The position numbers were made by a program, and so were the translations under genes. From assembly GCF_001613445.1 (NCBI RefSeq), contig NZ_BDCJ01000026.1:48546-112545 (forward strand): DNA of 64,000 nt, in the 5' to 3' direction. Under the pieces are notes generated by a model. The model was not told the DNA's origin. It did not search any database and saw only the letters and a list, made by a program, of their open reading frames with translations. Position 1 is the first letter of the stretch. Each line of letters begins with the position of its first letter. Shown here piece after piece: positions 26,068 through 34,346 of the stretch. Source of the DNA: Nocardia grenadensis NBRC 108939. Its GTDB lineage: Bacteria; Actinomycetota; Actinomycetes; Mycobacteriales; Mycobacteriaceae.

Positions 26068-26270
26068 ATTCTTGATCGTTGCTCCGGCAAGAATTCTACG
26101 AGTGGCACGTCTCTTTGTCGCCGCGGTCTTCTGCGCACCCGCCGTGCTTCCGGAAAGTTACCGACTATCAGCGTATTCGGGTGCTGTACTGCGGACCGGT
26201 AAAGCAGCCGTTACGTTCCGCGGCGGCGGTCGCGGGCGGGTGTGACGCCTCTTATGGTCGGTGCATGAGG

Positions 26271-26281
26271 TGGTCGGACCA
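26271..26281. promoter_or_regulatory. GntR operator, copy 2
   Basis: TGGTC-G-GACCA lies immediately before the AAGGAGC ribosome site of the acetamidase gene. A bound protein would block transcription or translation initiation there. A half-site, TGGTCGG, occurs at 26255-26261. Confidence 0.75.
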
Positions 26282-26293
26282 ATAAGGAGCGCG

Positions 26294-27445
26294 GTGACGA
26301 CGCTGGCATCGAAGGAAGCGGCCCCGGCGTTTCCGGTCCTGCAGCAGGACATGGGAATCGACCCGGGCACGATGTACGTACCGGCCGAACCCGACAAGGT
26401 GTTCTGGGGCCGGTTGCCCTGCCGGACCGATACCGCGGTCGCCACGGTCGCGCCGGGAACCACGGTGGTGATCGATACCGTCAGCCACGAGGGAATCCTC
26501 GAGGACCAGGGCTCGGATCCACTGCGGTACTTCGGCGGCCACGGCGTGGCACGTGCCGATGTGCTGGAGGACGCGGTGGCCGTGGCAGCGCGCCGCAGCC
26601 GCGACCCCGGTGCGGGACCGCATATCGTGACCGGGCCGATCGCGGTCGCCGGTGCGCGACCTGGTGATCTGCTGGCCGTACGGATCGACACGCTCACCAT
26701 GCGGGCGCCCTACGGGGTGGTGTCCACCCGGCACGGCCGCGGGGTGCTCAGCGGGCGGGCCGGATTCGACGGCGACTACGGGCAGTTCTGCCGGGTGCGT
26801 CCCGGCGACGACCGCTGGTTCGCCACCATGCCACTGGACACGGTGGGCAAGGCCGGCCACGCGACGTTTCCGCTGGCGCCGTTCCTCGGCATCATCGGTG
26901 TCGCCACCGATACCGGGATCCGGGTGAATTCGGTGCCGCCCGGTCCGCACGGCGGCAATATCGACGTCAAACTGCTCACCGCGGGCGCCACCTTGTTCCT
27001 GCCGGTCCAGGTGCCCGAGGCCCTGTTCTACATCGGTGACCCGCATTTCGCGCAGGGCGACGGCGAGGTCGCGTTGACGGCACTGGAGGCGCCGCTGCGG
27101 GCGCGGCTCACCCTGGACCTCGTGCCGGCGGCGGAGATCGCCGGCGGATTCGGTGGCCGGATCGGTCCCTTCGCCGCGACCCACGGCCTGCTGATCCCGA
27201 CCGGATTGCACGCGGATCTGAACACCGCACTCGAACTGTGTGTGACACACGCGGTGGAAATGGTGGCCGGGCTGTTCGAGGCCGACCCGCGGCAGGCGTA
27301 CCTGTACCTCAGCGCCGCAGCGGATTTCACCATCTCGCAGGCCGTCGATCAGGTGCGCGGTGTACACGCCGCGGTCCGGTGCGCGGATTTCGGCCGGTCC
27401 GCCGAGACTGCCTTCGCGCGTCGGGTGCTGGAGCGCGCGCGGTGA
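26294..27445 (+). CDS. Acetamidase/formamidase (FmdA/AmdA family)
   Basis: 383 residues from a GTG at 26294, chosen because AAGGAGC lies 4-10 nt upstream; the frame is open from 26261. Family landmarks include VVIDTVSHEGILEDQG, TGPIAVAGARPGDLLAVRID, GPHGGNIDVKLLTAGATLFL and YIGDPHFAQGDGEV, which carry the His/Asp metal ligands of the FmdA fold. These enzymes hydrolyse short aliphatic amides to ammonia plus the acid. Its stop overlaps the GTG of the amidase gene (GTGA). It is first in a five-gene operon ending in an ABC transporter, so it probably works on an imported amide. Confidence 0.93.
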   Translation: MTTLASKEAAPAFPVLQQDMGIDPGTMYVPAEPDKVFWGRLPCRTDTAVATVAPGTTVVIDTVSHEGILEDQGSDPLRYFGGHGVARADVLEDAVAVAARRSRDPGAGPHIVTGPIAVAGARPGDLLAVRIDTLTMRAPYGVVSTRHGRGVLSGRAGFDGDYGQFCRVRPGDDRWFATMPLDTVGKAGHATFPLAPFLGIIGVATDTGIRVNSVPPGPHGGNIDVKLLTAGATLFLPVQVPEALFYIGDPHFAQGDGEVALTALEAPLRARLTLDLVPAAEIAGGFGGRIGPFAATHGLLIPTGLHADLNTALELCVTHAVEMVAGLFEADPRQAYLYLSAAADFTISQAVDQVRGVHAAVRCADFGRSAETAFARRVLERAR

Positions 27446-28641
27446 CCGGGCTCGCGATCGCACCCGGGCTCGACACCAGCGTCTGGCGGGTGACCGGTTC
27501 ACCGCTGGTGGCGGCCACCGCGCCGGGACCGCTGTCCGGGGCGTCCGTGGCGGTGAAGGACCTGTACGCGGTGGCCGGGTTCGCCCGGGGTGCCGGGGTG
27601 CCCGCCTATCGGCGCGAGCAGACCGCCGCGTCCCGGCACGCGGACGCGGTGACGCGACTGCTGGGCGCCGGAGCGCAGATCCGCGGGATCGCGCAGACCG
27701 ACGAATTCGCCTACGGCCTCACCGGTGGCAATGCCGGTTTCGGTATGCCGGTGAATCCGGCTGCGCCCGACCGGATCCCCGGCGGTTCCACCAGCGGCCC
27801 GGCGGTCGCTGTGGCCCGCGGTGCGGCCGATATCGGGCTGGGTACCGATACCGCGGGCTCGATTCGGGTCCCGGTGTCCTATCAGGGGCTGTGGGGGCTA
27901 CGGACCACGTACGGCCGAGCCGATACCGCCGGGCTGCTGCCGCTGGCGCAGTCCTTCGACACCGTCGGCTGGATCACCCGCGATGGGGCGACACTGGCGG
28001 CCGTCGCCGACTGCCAACTGGAGTCCGATACCTCGACTGCCGCCGGATTCGTGGTGGACCCCGGCCTCTGCGCCTACGCCGACCCGGCGATCGCGGCCGC
28101 GGTCGGTACGGCGGCGGAATCGGTGGGCGCCGGACCGATCGAAATACCCGTGGCCGACAGCTGGGTCTCCGCCTTCCGCACGGTCCAGGCATTCGAGGCC
28201 TGGACCAATCACGGGGAGTGGGTCGGTGATCACCCGGGGGCGCTGGAACCGGCAGTGGCACAGCGGTTCGCTTTCGCCGCGACGGTCACCGCGGCAGCGG
28301 CGGCCCGCGCGCGGGAGGTCTTGGGTGTGGCGGCGCGAACCCTGCGGTCCGCGCTCGGCGACCGCGTACTCCTGCTCCCCGCCGCCGCGACCAGGCCGCC
28401 GCGGCGCGCCGACGGGCAGGCGGTGTGGGAACGGACCCGCGCCCGCACTCTGCGACTGACCTGCCTGGCTTCCATCGCCGGCCTGCCCGCGCTGACGCTG
28501 CCGCTGTGGTCCGGTACCGGCGCGCCGTTCGGCCTGTGCCTGCTCGGCGCGCCGGGCACCGACCGCGCCCTGATCCACCTCGCGCTCAGCAGTGTCGCTG
28601 GACCCGCCGGGGGCTCGACCCACAGTGAGGACCGCCCATGA
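27442..28641 (+). CDS. Amidase signature family hydrolase (AMI1-like)
   Basis: 399 residues from the GTG that overlaps the acetamidase stop. The Ser-cisSer-Lys triad is intact: Lys39 in VAVKDL, Ser116 in PGGSTSG, and nucleophile Ser140 in GTDTAGSIR. Ser116 and Ser140 are 24 residues apart, the family spacing. Segments DEFAYGLTGGNAGFG and LAQSFDTVGW recall plant indole-3-acetamide hydrolase AMI1 more than GatA. It lacks the C-terminal domain of allophanate hydrolase (AtzF), although its amidase core could serve that role. The stop overlaps the substrate-binding protein ATG (ATGA). Confidence 0.9.
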   Translation: MTGLAIAPGLDTSVWRVTGSPLVAATAPGPLSGASVAVKDLYAVAGFARGAGVPAYRREQTAASRHADAVTRLLGAGAQIRGIAQTDEFAYGLTGGNAGFGMPVNPAAPDRIPGGSTSGPAVAVARGAADIGLGTDTAGSIRVPVSYQGLWGLRTTYGRADTAGLLPLAQSFDTVGWITRDGATLAAVADCQLESDTSTAAGFVVDPGLCAYADPAIAAAVGTAAESVGAGPIEIPVADSWVSAFRTVQAFEAWTNHGEWVGDHPGALEPAVAQRFAFAATVTAAAAARAREVLGVAARTLRSALGDRVLLLPAAATRPPRRADGQAVWERTRARTLRLTCLASIAGLPALTLPLWSGTGAPFGLCLLGAPGTDRALIHLALSSVAGPAGGSTHSEDRP

Positions 28642-29609
28642 AACGACCACTCCGTCAACTCTTCTCGTTCCTCGTGCTCACGTTGCTGGCGGTCGTGGGA
28701 TCGACCGCCTGTATCGCCACGCCCGACAGCGCGGGTGGCGACCCGGGCGCGATCCGGATCGGTACCCTGCGCGGCCAGCCGCATCTCTATGCGCCCTATT
28801 TCATGCAGCGCTTCGCCCCGGAAGGCACCACCTACGAAATCGTCCTGTTCGAGAACTCACCGGATATCAAGAACGCGCTCGCCTCGGGTGCTGTCGATAT
28901 CGGGGTGCTCGGTGCGCCTGCCGTGCTCGCCGGTGTCGCGGCGGAACAGGATGTGCACATCATCGCGTCGGCGGCCGACGGCGGCTCCGGTTTCGTGGGG
29001 TTGCCGCAAATCCGTACCCCGCAGGAGCTGCGCGGTAAGCGGATCGGGTTCCCGGCGGGGTCCTCGCAGGAGATCGCGCTGAAACTCACGCTGCGGGCAC
29101 ACGGGTTGGACCCCGATACCGATGTACAGCTGGTCAATCTGGCGTATTCCGATATGGCGAGCGCCTACAGCTCCGGACGTGTCGATGCCTTCCTGAGTGC
29201 GGAGATGGGCGTCTCGCTGGCCCGGCAGGCCGGGGCGCACGAGATCGTCTCGCCCTACGAAACCCCGATCGGCGCGACAAATATCGTGGTCGGCGGTAAC
29301 GGCCGGTTCCTCGACGAACACCCCGACCGGGCCCGCGACGCCGTGCGAGCCTTCGCCCGCGCCATCGATTTCATGAAGGGCGACCGCGCGGCCTGGGCGG
29401 CCGGACTGGTGGAGACCTTCGGCCTGGACCCGGCGGTCACCGAGATCGCCATCGACAATGTGTGGCTGCGCTGGGAACTCGACGACGAGTTCCGCGGGCG
29501 GGTGACCGAACTGGCCCGGCAGATGGTGGACTTCGACCAGTTGCCGGCGGCGCCCGATATGCAGAAGGTCTTCCGCACCGAATTCCTCGATACTGTGGGC
29601 GCGCAGTGA
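28638..29609 (+). CDS. ABC transporter substrate-binding lipoprotein (NMT1/SsuA-like)
   Basis: 323 residues. It has a signal peptide with KRPLRQLF and a hydrophobic core, ending in a lipobox-like STAC (Cys25), so it is probably a lipoprotein on the outer face of the membrane. The mature part follows the NMT1/TauA/SsuA type: IRIGTLRGQPHLYAPYF, FENSPDIKNALASGAVDIGV, LRGKRIGFPAGSSQEIAL and a SDMASAYSSGRVDAF block. This family binds sulfonates, nitrate, pyrimidines or aromatic acids. Operon partners suggest an amide or N-compound here. The ATG overlaps the amidase stop. Confidence 0.9.
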   Translation: MKRPLRQLFSFLVLTLLAVVGSTACIATPDSAGGDPGAIRIGTLRGQPHLYAPYFMQRFAPEGTTYEIVLFENSPDIKNALASGAVDIGVLGAPAVLAGVAAEQDVHIIASAADGGSGFVGLPQIRTPQELRGKRIGFPAGSSQEIALKLTLRAHGLDPDTDVQLVNLAYSDMASAYSSGRVDAFLSAEMGVSLARQAGAHEIVSPYETPIGATNIVVGGNGRFLDEHPDRARDAVRAFARAIDFMKGDRAAWAAGLVETFGLDPAVTEIAIDNVWLRWELDDEFRGRVTELARQMVDFDQLPAAPDMQKVFRTEFLDTVGAQ

Positions 29610-30508
29610 TGACCGCGCTGGGAATCCGGTCCGGAGAGGCCACCGCCTCGCGGGATCCGGACACGAGGGCCGGCGCGGTGGAGGCGAAGCCGCGCGGCGG
29701 CCGCGTCCGGTCCCGAATCGTCGCGATCTGCTGGGCGCTACCGGTGCCGCTGCTGGTACTGCTGCTGTGGGACCGCGGGGTCGGCGGCGGCTGGACCCTG
29801 CCGTTCGGAATCCAGATGCAGTTCCTGCCCACTCCGGTGGATGTCGCGCGGCGGCTCGCGGACCTGGCGGTGGGCGGTTTTGTCGGCGACTCCTACAGCG
29901 GCACCCTGTGGCTGCATCTCTATGCGAGTACGGTGCGGGTGCTGCAGGGGTTCGTGATCGCGGCCGCAGTGGCGGTGCCACTGGGGATCGTGATGGGCCG
30001 CTCGCCGCTGGTCCATCGCATGCTCGAACCGACGCTGAACCTGATCCGCCCGATCCCGGTGACGGCCTGGGCGCCGCTGGCGCTGCTCATCATCGGATTC
30101 GGTGACCGGGCCACCATTTTCCTGGTCTTCCTGGCCGCGGTGTTCTCGATCCTGATCAACACCGTCGCCGGTGTCCGCGCGGCCCCGGCCCGGTTGTTCG
30201 AGGCCGCCGCCATGCTCGGCACACCACCCGCACAGACGCTGTACAAGGTAGTGCTCCCGGCCGCGATACCCACCATCGTGTCCGGGCTGCGGATCGCGCT
30301 CGGGCTGTCCTGGGTGATTCTGGTGGTCGGGGAGACGGTCGGTATCCGGGTCGGACTGGGCGCGCTGATCACCCAGGCGCGTGAGCAGTCGCGTACCGAT
30401 CTGATCGTCGCCGTCATGATCGTGATCGGACTGGCCGGGTTCGCGGCCGACCGGATCATGATGCTCGCCGTACGCCTGGTCGCCGGACGACGGCCGCTGC
30501 TCCCGTGA
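29609..30508 (+). CDS. ABC transporter permease (SsuC/TauC-like)
   Basis: 299 residues from ATG 29609, overlapping the previous stop by one base (TGATG). Five to six TM helices are visible, including IVAICWALPVPLLVLLLW and FVIAAAVAVPLGIVMG. The EAA loop, which contacts the ATPase, is EAAAMLGTPPAQTLYKVVLP. It closely follows the substrate-binding gene and is followed 25 nt later by the ATPase gene, making a complete importer. Confidence 0.92.
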   Translation: MTALGIRSGEATASRDPDTRAGAVEAKPRGGRVRSRIVAICWALPVPLLVLLLWDRGVGGGWTLPFGIQMQFLPTPVDVARRLADLAVGGFVGDSYSGTLWLHLYASTVRVLQGFVIAAAVAVPLGIVMGRSPLVHRMLEPTLNLIRPIPVTAWAPLALLIIGFGDRATIFLVFLAAVFSILINTVAGVRAAPARLFEAAAMLGTPPAQTLYKVVLPAAIPTIVSGLRIALGLSWVILVVGETVGIRVGLGALITQAREQSRTDLIVAVMIVIGLAGFAADRIMMLAVRLVAGRRPLLP

Positions 30509-30533
30509 CCCTCCTTCCGGATCAGGTGATGAT

Positions 30534-31340
30534 ATGAAGATCTACTCCACCCGCCGCCGCCCGCACCGGCCCGCCCGGATCGTGCTCGACAACCTGGGCA
30601 AACGGTATTCCGCCACCGCCGGTTTCGCGGTCGACGGGGTGAGCCTCGAGATCGCCGCCGGGGAATTCGTCTGTGTGGTCGGCGCCAGCGGTTGCGGTAA
30701 ATCGACACTGCTACGGATTCTCGCCGGCTTCGAGAACGCCACCTACGGAAGCGTTTCGGTGGGAGAGGAACCGGTCACCGGCCCGGGTCCGGACCGCGGC
30801 GTCGTATTCCAGGACTACGGGCTGTTCCCGTGGCTCACCGTCGCCGAGAACATCGCCTACGGGCCCAAACAGGCCAGGATGACCCGCGACGATATCCGCG
30901 AGACCACCGACCGGTCGCTGGCGACCGTCGGACTCACCCGGGTCCGCGATTCGTTCCCGCACCAGCTCTCCGGCGGTATGCAGCAGCGGGTCGCCATTGC
31001 CCGGGTGCTGGCCAACCGGCCCGCGCTCCTGCTGATGGACGAACCCTTCGGCGCGCTCGACGCCCTCACCCGCGGCGATATGCAGGCCGAACTCGCCCGT
31101 ATCCACCGGGATTCCGGGGTAACGGTCGTATTCGTCACCCATAGCGTGGAGGAGGCGGTGTACCTGGCGGACCGGGTGGTGGTCATGGCGGGCGGCACGG
31201 CGCACGGTACCGCCGGGCATGTGCGGGAGGTCGTCACCATCGACCTCCCGCGCGAACGCGAGGCGACCGCACCGGAGTTCAACGACTACAAGCGCCGGAT
31301 CGACGCGCTGATCCACCAGGGCGGCCGGGCGGCCGCCTGA
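30534..31340 (+). CDS. ABC transporter ATP-binding protein (SsuB/TauB-like)
   Basis: 268 residues. Walker A is GASGCGKST (~50-58), the Q-loop is VVFQDYGLFPW, the signature is LSGGMQQR, Walker B is LLLMDEPFGALDAL, and the switch His lies in VFVTHSVEEAV. The domain is complete. It energises the importer made with the two preceding genes, and it ends the five-gene operon. The next gene is on the other strand with only 4 bp between the stops. Confidence 0.95.
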   Translation: MKIYSTRRRPHRPARIVLDNLGKRYSATAGFAVDGVSLEIAAGEFVCVVGASGCGKSTLLRILAGFENATYGSVSVGEEPVTGPGPDRGVVFQDYGLFPWLTVAENIAYGPKQARMTRDDIRETTDRSLATVGLTRVRDSFPHQLSGGMQQRVAIARVLANRPALLLMDEPFGALDALTRGDMQAELARIHRDSGVTVVFVTHSVEEAVYLADRVVVMAGGTAHGTAGHVREVVTIDLPREREATAPEFNDYKRRIDALIHQGGRAAA

Positions 31341-31344
31341 ATCG

Positions 31345-32658
31345 TCATCGGACCGGTATCGCCGGTAGCAGCTCCCGGGTCCGGGTCGTCCGCGCGACGA
31401 CCCGGCCCGCTTTCACGACATAGCAGCGGTCCGGGCGGTCCAGCAGCGCGTCGGCCACACGCCGGGTCGACAGGACGACCAGATCCGCCGCCGCGCCCAC
31501 CCGCAACCCGTAGTCGCCGGCGATACCGATCACCGCGGCCGCCTCGTAGGTGGCCATCCCGAGCACCCGGGTCAGTTCGGCGGGGCCGGCCAGATGCGAG
31601 GTCTGGGCCAGGAACAGGCCGATATCGAGCAGATCGGCGTTGCCGTACGGGGTGAAGGCGTTACGGATGTTGTTGGAGGAGTACGCGGTCCGTACTCCGG
31701 CATCCCACAGCTCCCGTACGGGTGCGATACCGCGGCGGATATTGGCCGTATCGCCGCGCCCACCGAGGAACATATCGGTGGCCGGGAGCGGCACCACGGC
31801 CACGCCCGCGTCGGCGAGCCGGAACAGGACCCGGCGTCGATCCGCGGGGGTGCGGGCGGCGAGTGAGGTCGCGTGGCCGATCGTCACCCTACCCGCCATT
31901 CCGGTGCGATCGGTGACTTCGGCGATGTAATCGGCCAGTGCGAAACGGGGGTCGGCGGTGTCATCGGCGAAATCGGCGTGCAGGTCCACCGGGAGCCCGA
32001 ACTCGGCGGCCAGGTCGAAGACGAGATCGATATGGCGCCGGCATTCGGTCACCGACTCCTCGTTGTAGGTGCAGCCGCCGATCACATCGGCGCCGTCACG
32101 CAGGCCCTCGCGCAGCAGGGCGAGGGTGCCCGGCGCCCGGAAGATCCCCTCCTGGGGGAACGCCACGATCTGGAGATCTATCCGGCCGCGGAATTCCTCC
32201 CGCAGCTCGAGCAGCGTGTGCACGCCAAGCAGGCCGACGATGGGGTCGACATCGGGATGTGCCCGCAGGGCGGTGGTGCCGTTGCCGATCGCCTGTTCGA
32301 GTACGCGCCGGGCGCGGTCCCGGATCGAGGCGGCCGTGAAATCGCGCTTCAGCTCCGCGGTGATCGCTATGGCTCCGGCCAGGGTGCCGTCGGGGTTCGC
32401 GCGTTCGGCGTCGAGCAGCGCCTTGTCCAGGTGTACATGCGATTCCACCAGGCCGGGTATCACCACGCGGCCCGCGCAGTCGATCTCCGTCGCGGCGGTG
32501 CGCGGGAGTGCCGGGCCGATCGCGGTGATCACCCCGTCCGTGACGGCGATGTCCACAGGTGCGGTCTCGTCGTCGATCCGCGCGTCGCGCAGCAGTAGAT
32601 CCGTGCGGTCGAGTGCCGACGCGCGCGCCCTGGCCACCTCGGGGTCCGAAACAGTCAC
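31345..32658 (-). CDS. Cytosine-deaminase-like amidohydrolase, active-site Asp replaced
   Basis: 437 residues from a GTG at 32658. It is an amidohydrolase barrel with GLVESHVHLDKALLD (HxH), LPVDLHADFADD and VTIGHATSLA (metal and active-site His). Where cytosine deaminases have an Asp (GHDD in E. coli CodA, GND in the paralogue at 34347), this protein has SSNNIRNAFTPYG. It may therefore need one metal only in part, or act differently. Closest relatives by pattern are the cytosine deaminase/AtzB-AtzC group acting on N-heterocycles. A TTGTATACGA site (32664-32673) sits where the ribosome site should be, so regulation by the neighbouring GntR is likely. Confidence 0.85.
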   Translation of the reverse strand: MTVSDPEVARARASALDRTDLLLRDARIDDETAPVDIAVTDGVITAIGPALPRTAATEIDCAGRVVIPGLVESHVHLDKALLDAERANPDGTLAGAIAITAELKRDFTAASIRDRARRVLEQAIGNGTTALRAHPDVDPIVGLLGVHTLLELREEFRGRIDLQIVAFPQEGIFRAPGTLALLREGLRDGADVIGGCTYNEESVTECRRHIDLVFDLAAEFGLPVDLHADFADDTADPRFALADYIAEVTDRTGMAGRVTIGHATSLAARTPADRRRVLFRLADAGVAVVPLPATDMFLGGRGDTANIRRGIAPVRELWDAGVRTAYSSNNIRNAFTPYGNADLLDIGLFLAQTSHLAGPAELTRVLGMATYEAAAVIGIAGDYGLRVGAAADLVVLSTRRVADALLDRPDRCYVVKAGRVVARTTRTRELLPAIPVR

Positions 32659-32663
32659 ACCGG

Positions 32664-32673
32664 TTGTATACGA
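32664..32673. promoter_or_regulatory. GTATAC operator a
   Basis: TTGTATACGA lies 6-15 bp upstream of the amidohydrolase start. It is one of five related sites around the GntR gene at 32715-33383. Confidence 0.6.
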
Positions 32674-32714
32674 CCCGGGTGTTTCCGGTGCCCCCGCGTA
32701 ATGCTTCGGGAACG

Positions 32715-33383
32715 TTACGAACCGGCGCCCGAGGGCGTGGAGGGGAGGTGCCGCAACCGGTAGGCGGTGGTCGCGTGGGCGATGTGCTCGGTGACCAGCC
32801 GCTCGGCCAGCTCCGCGTCACGGGCCTCGAGTGCGGCGCAGATCCGTTCGTGCTCGTCCCAGGAGTCGGTGGCCCGGCGGGGTAGTTCGACCGCGTACAC
32901 CCAGGCGATCTTCCAGCCGAGCTGGGTGATCAGACCCGCCAGCAGGCTGCTGCCCGATGCCTCGGCCAGTACCTCGTGGAAGCGACTGTTGAGCCTGGTC
33001 AGATCGTCCAGCCGGCCGGAGCGCACCGATTCCTGCCCCAGTGCGGTGAGTTCTTTGAGCCGGCCGAGCTGTTCCGGGGTGCGCCGGTGGGCCGCCCGGC
33101 TCGCGCACAGTGGTTCCAGCCGGGCGCGGATCTCGAGCAGATCGGCCGCCTCGTCCTCGGTCAGCTCGGCCACGAAGGTTCCGGCGTAGGGCCGCGAAAA
33201 GGCGAAACCCTCGGCCTCCAGCGTGCGCAGGGCTTCCCGCACCGGTACCCGGGAGACCCCGTAGCTCTCGGCGAGGGTGTCCTCGGTCAACCGCTGACCC
33301 GGTGCGAATACGCCGCGGATGATGTCGTCGCGAATGGCGCGGCACACCTGCTGTTTGCTCATCCGCGGGTTCTTGCTGTCCAC
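32715..33383 (-). CDS. GntR regulator, FCD subfamily
   Basis: 222 residues from a GTG at 33383 (VDSKNPRMSKQQ) with GAGGA about 9 nt upstream; ATG 33362 is an alternative. The N-terminal winged helix is AIRDDIIRGVFAPGQRL, LAESYGVSRVPVREALRTLE and YAGTFVAEL. The FCD ligand domain includes DLLEIRARLEPLCASRAA, LNSRFHEVLAEASGSSLLAG and DEHERICAALEARD. FCD regulators often bind GTATAC-cored palindromes. Five such sites (32664, 33413, 33543, 35544, 35657) lie at the promoters on both sides, including its own, which implies autoregulation and control of both amidohydrolases and the second ABC transporter. Confidence 0.93.
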   Translation of the reverse strand: MDSKNPRMSKQQVCRAIRDDIIRGVFAPGQRLTEDTLAESYGVSRVPVREALRTLEAEGFAFSRPYAGTFVAELTEDEAADLLEIRARLEPLCASRAAHRRTPEQLGRLKELTALGQESVRSGRLDDLTRLNSRFHEVLAEASGSSLLAGLITQLGWKIAWVYAVELPRRATDSWDEHERICAALEARDAELAERLVTEHIAHATTAYRLRHLPSTPSGAGS

Positions 33384-33412
33384 CTTGTCCTCGGTTCGGG
33401 ATCGGCGGGCGG

Positions 33413-33422
33413 TCGCATACGA
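33413..33422. promoter_or_regulatory. GTATAC-like operator b (gntR promoter)
   Basis: TCGCATACGA is a one-mismatch version of TCGTATACGA, 30 bp upstream of the gntR start. CCTGG-ATA-CCAGG (33442-33454) is a second palindrome nearby. Confidence 0.5.
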
Positions 33423-33542
33423 TCCGCCGCTCGGCACTCCACCTGGATACCAGGAAACCATGCCGGTTGTCGTCGAAGGTCCGCCGGGAACGGCGTGTTT
33501 CCGCAGTGACCGGTGACACACGCCCGGCGAATGCCATAACTT

Positions 33543-33552
33543 TCGTATACGA
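33543..33552. promoter_or_regulatory. GTATAC operator c (TSUP promoter)
   Basis: TCGTATACGA is a perfect 10-bp palindrome, 31 bp before the TSUP start and upstream of its GGAAGGA ribosome site. Confidence 0.65.
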
Positions 33553-33582
33553 TCCGGTCTCGGTGTCGATCGGAAGGACGTC

Positions 33583-34326
33583 ATGGACCCCGTGTATGCG
33601 GTGCTGCTGCTCGTGGCCGGTTTCGGCGCCGGTGTGTGCAATACCATCGCCGGCGGCGGCAGTCTGCTCTCGTTCCCCGCTCTGGTGGCCGCCGGTCTGC
33701 CGCCGGTGACCGCGACCGTGACCAATGCCGTCGCTGTATGGCCCGGCTACCTCGGGGGCGCCGCCGCGTTGCGTTCCCGGCTGACCGAACATCGCAGTCT
33801 GCTACCCCGGCTGATCGTGGTCGGTATGGCCGGTGCCCTGGGCGGCGTGGTCGCGCTGCTCGCCGCACCGCCCGAGGTGTTCACCGCCCTGGTGCCCTAC
33901 CTCGTCCTGGTGGCGACCGCCCTGTTCGCCGCCCAGCCGCTCATCTCCCGGCGGCTCGCCGAAAGGGGCAGCGACTCCCGATTCACGCTCTTCGCCGGTG
34001 TGTTCCTGGGCGGGGTCTACGGTGCGTACTTCAACGGCGGAATGGGGATCGTGCTGCTGACCGCGCTTGCCCTCGGGATCGACGCGTCGGTCAACCTGCT
34101 CAACGGTCTGAAGAGTGTGCTCACCTTGGCCGTCTCCACCACCGCCACGGTCGCGGTCGCGGTGTTCGGGCCAGTCGACTGGTTGTCGGTGGCGGTTCTC
34201 GCCCCGGCCTGCCTGCTCGGCGGCATGGTGGGCGCCAAGATCGCCGACCTCCTCCGCCCCGGCGCGTTCCGTGCCGTGGTGATCGTCTTCGGTGCCGGTG
34301 CGGGCATCGCGATGTTGTTCACATGA
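33583..34326 (+). CDS. TSUP (TauE/SafE) family membrane transporter
   Basis: 247 residues with about eight TM segments in two halves. Each half opens with a family motif: GFGAGVCNTIAGGGSLLSFP and, in the second half, GVYGAYFNGGMGIVLLTAL. TSUP proteins export sulfite, sulfoacetate or organic anions. Here the gene lies between a GTATAC operator and a cytosine-deaminase-like gene, so it may export an acidic product or import a substrate. The direction cannot be told from sequence. The ribosome site is GGAAGGACG. Confidence 0.9.
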   Translation: MDPVYAVLLLVAGFGAGVCNTIAGGGSLLSFPALVAAGLPPVTATVTNAVAVWPGYLGGAAALRSRLTEHRSLLPRLIVVGMAGALGGVVALLAAPPEVFTALVPYLVLVATALFAAQPLISRRLAERGSDSRFTLFAGVFLGGVYGAYFNGGMGIVLLTALALGIDASVNLLNGLKSVLTLAVSTTATVAVAVFGPVDWLSVAVLAPACLLGGMVGAKIADLLRPGAFRAVVIVFGAGAGIAMLFT

Positions 34327-34346
34327 CCAGGGTGAAAGAAGGAACC

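Noticed and set aside
27442..28641. Naming the amidase AtzF (allophanate hydrolase)
   Set aside because: It lacks the AtzF C-terminal domain, and its core motifs look closer to AMI1-type amidases.
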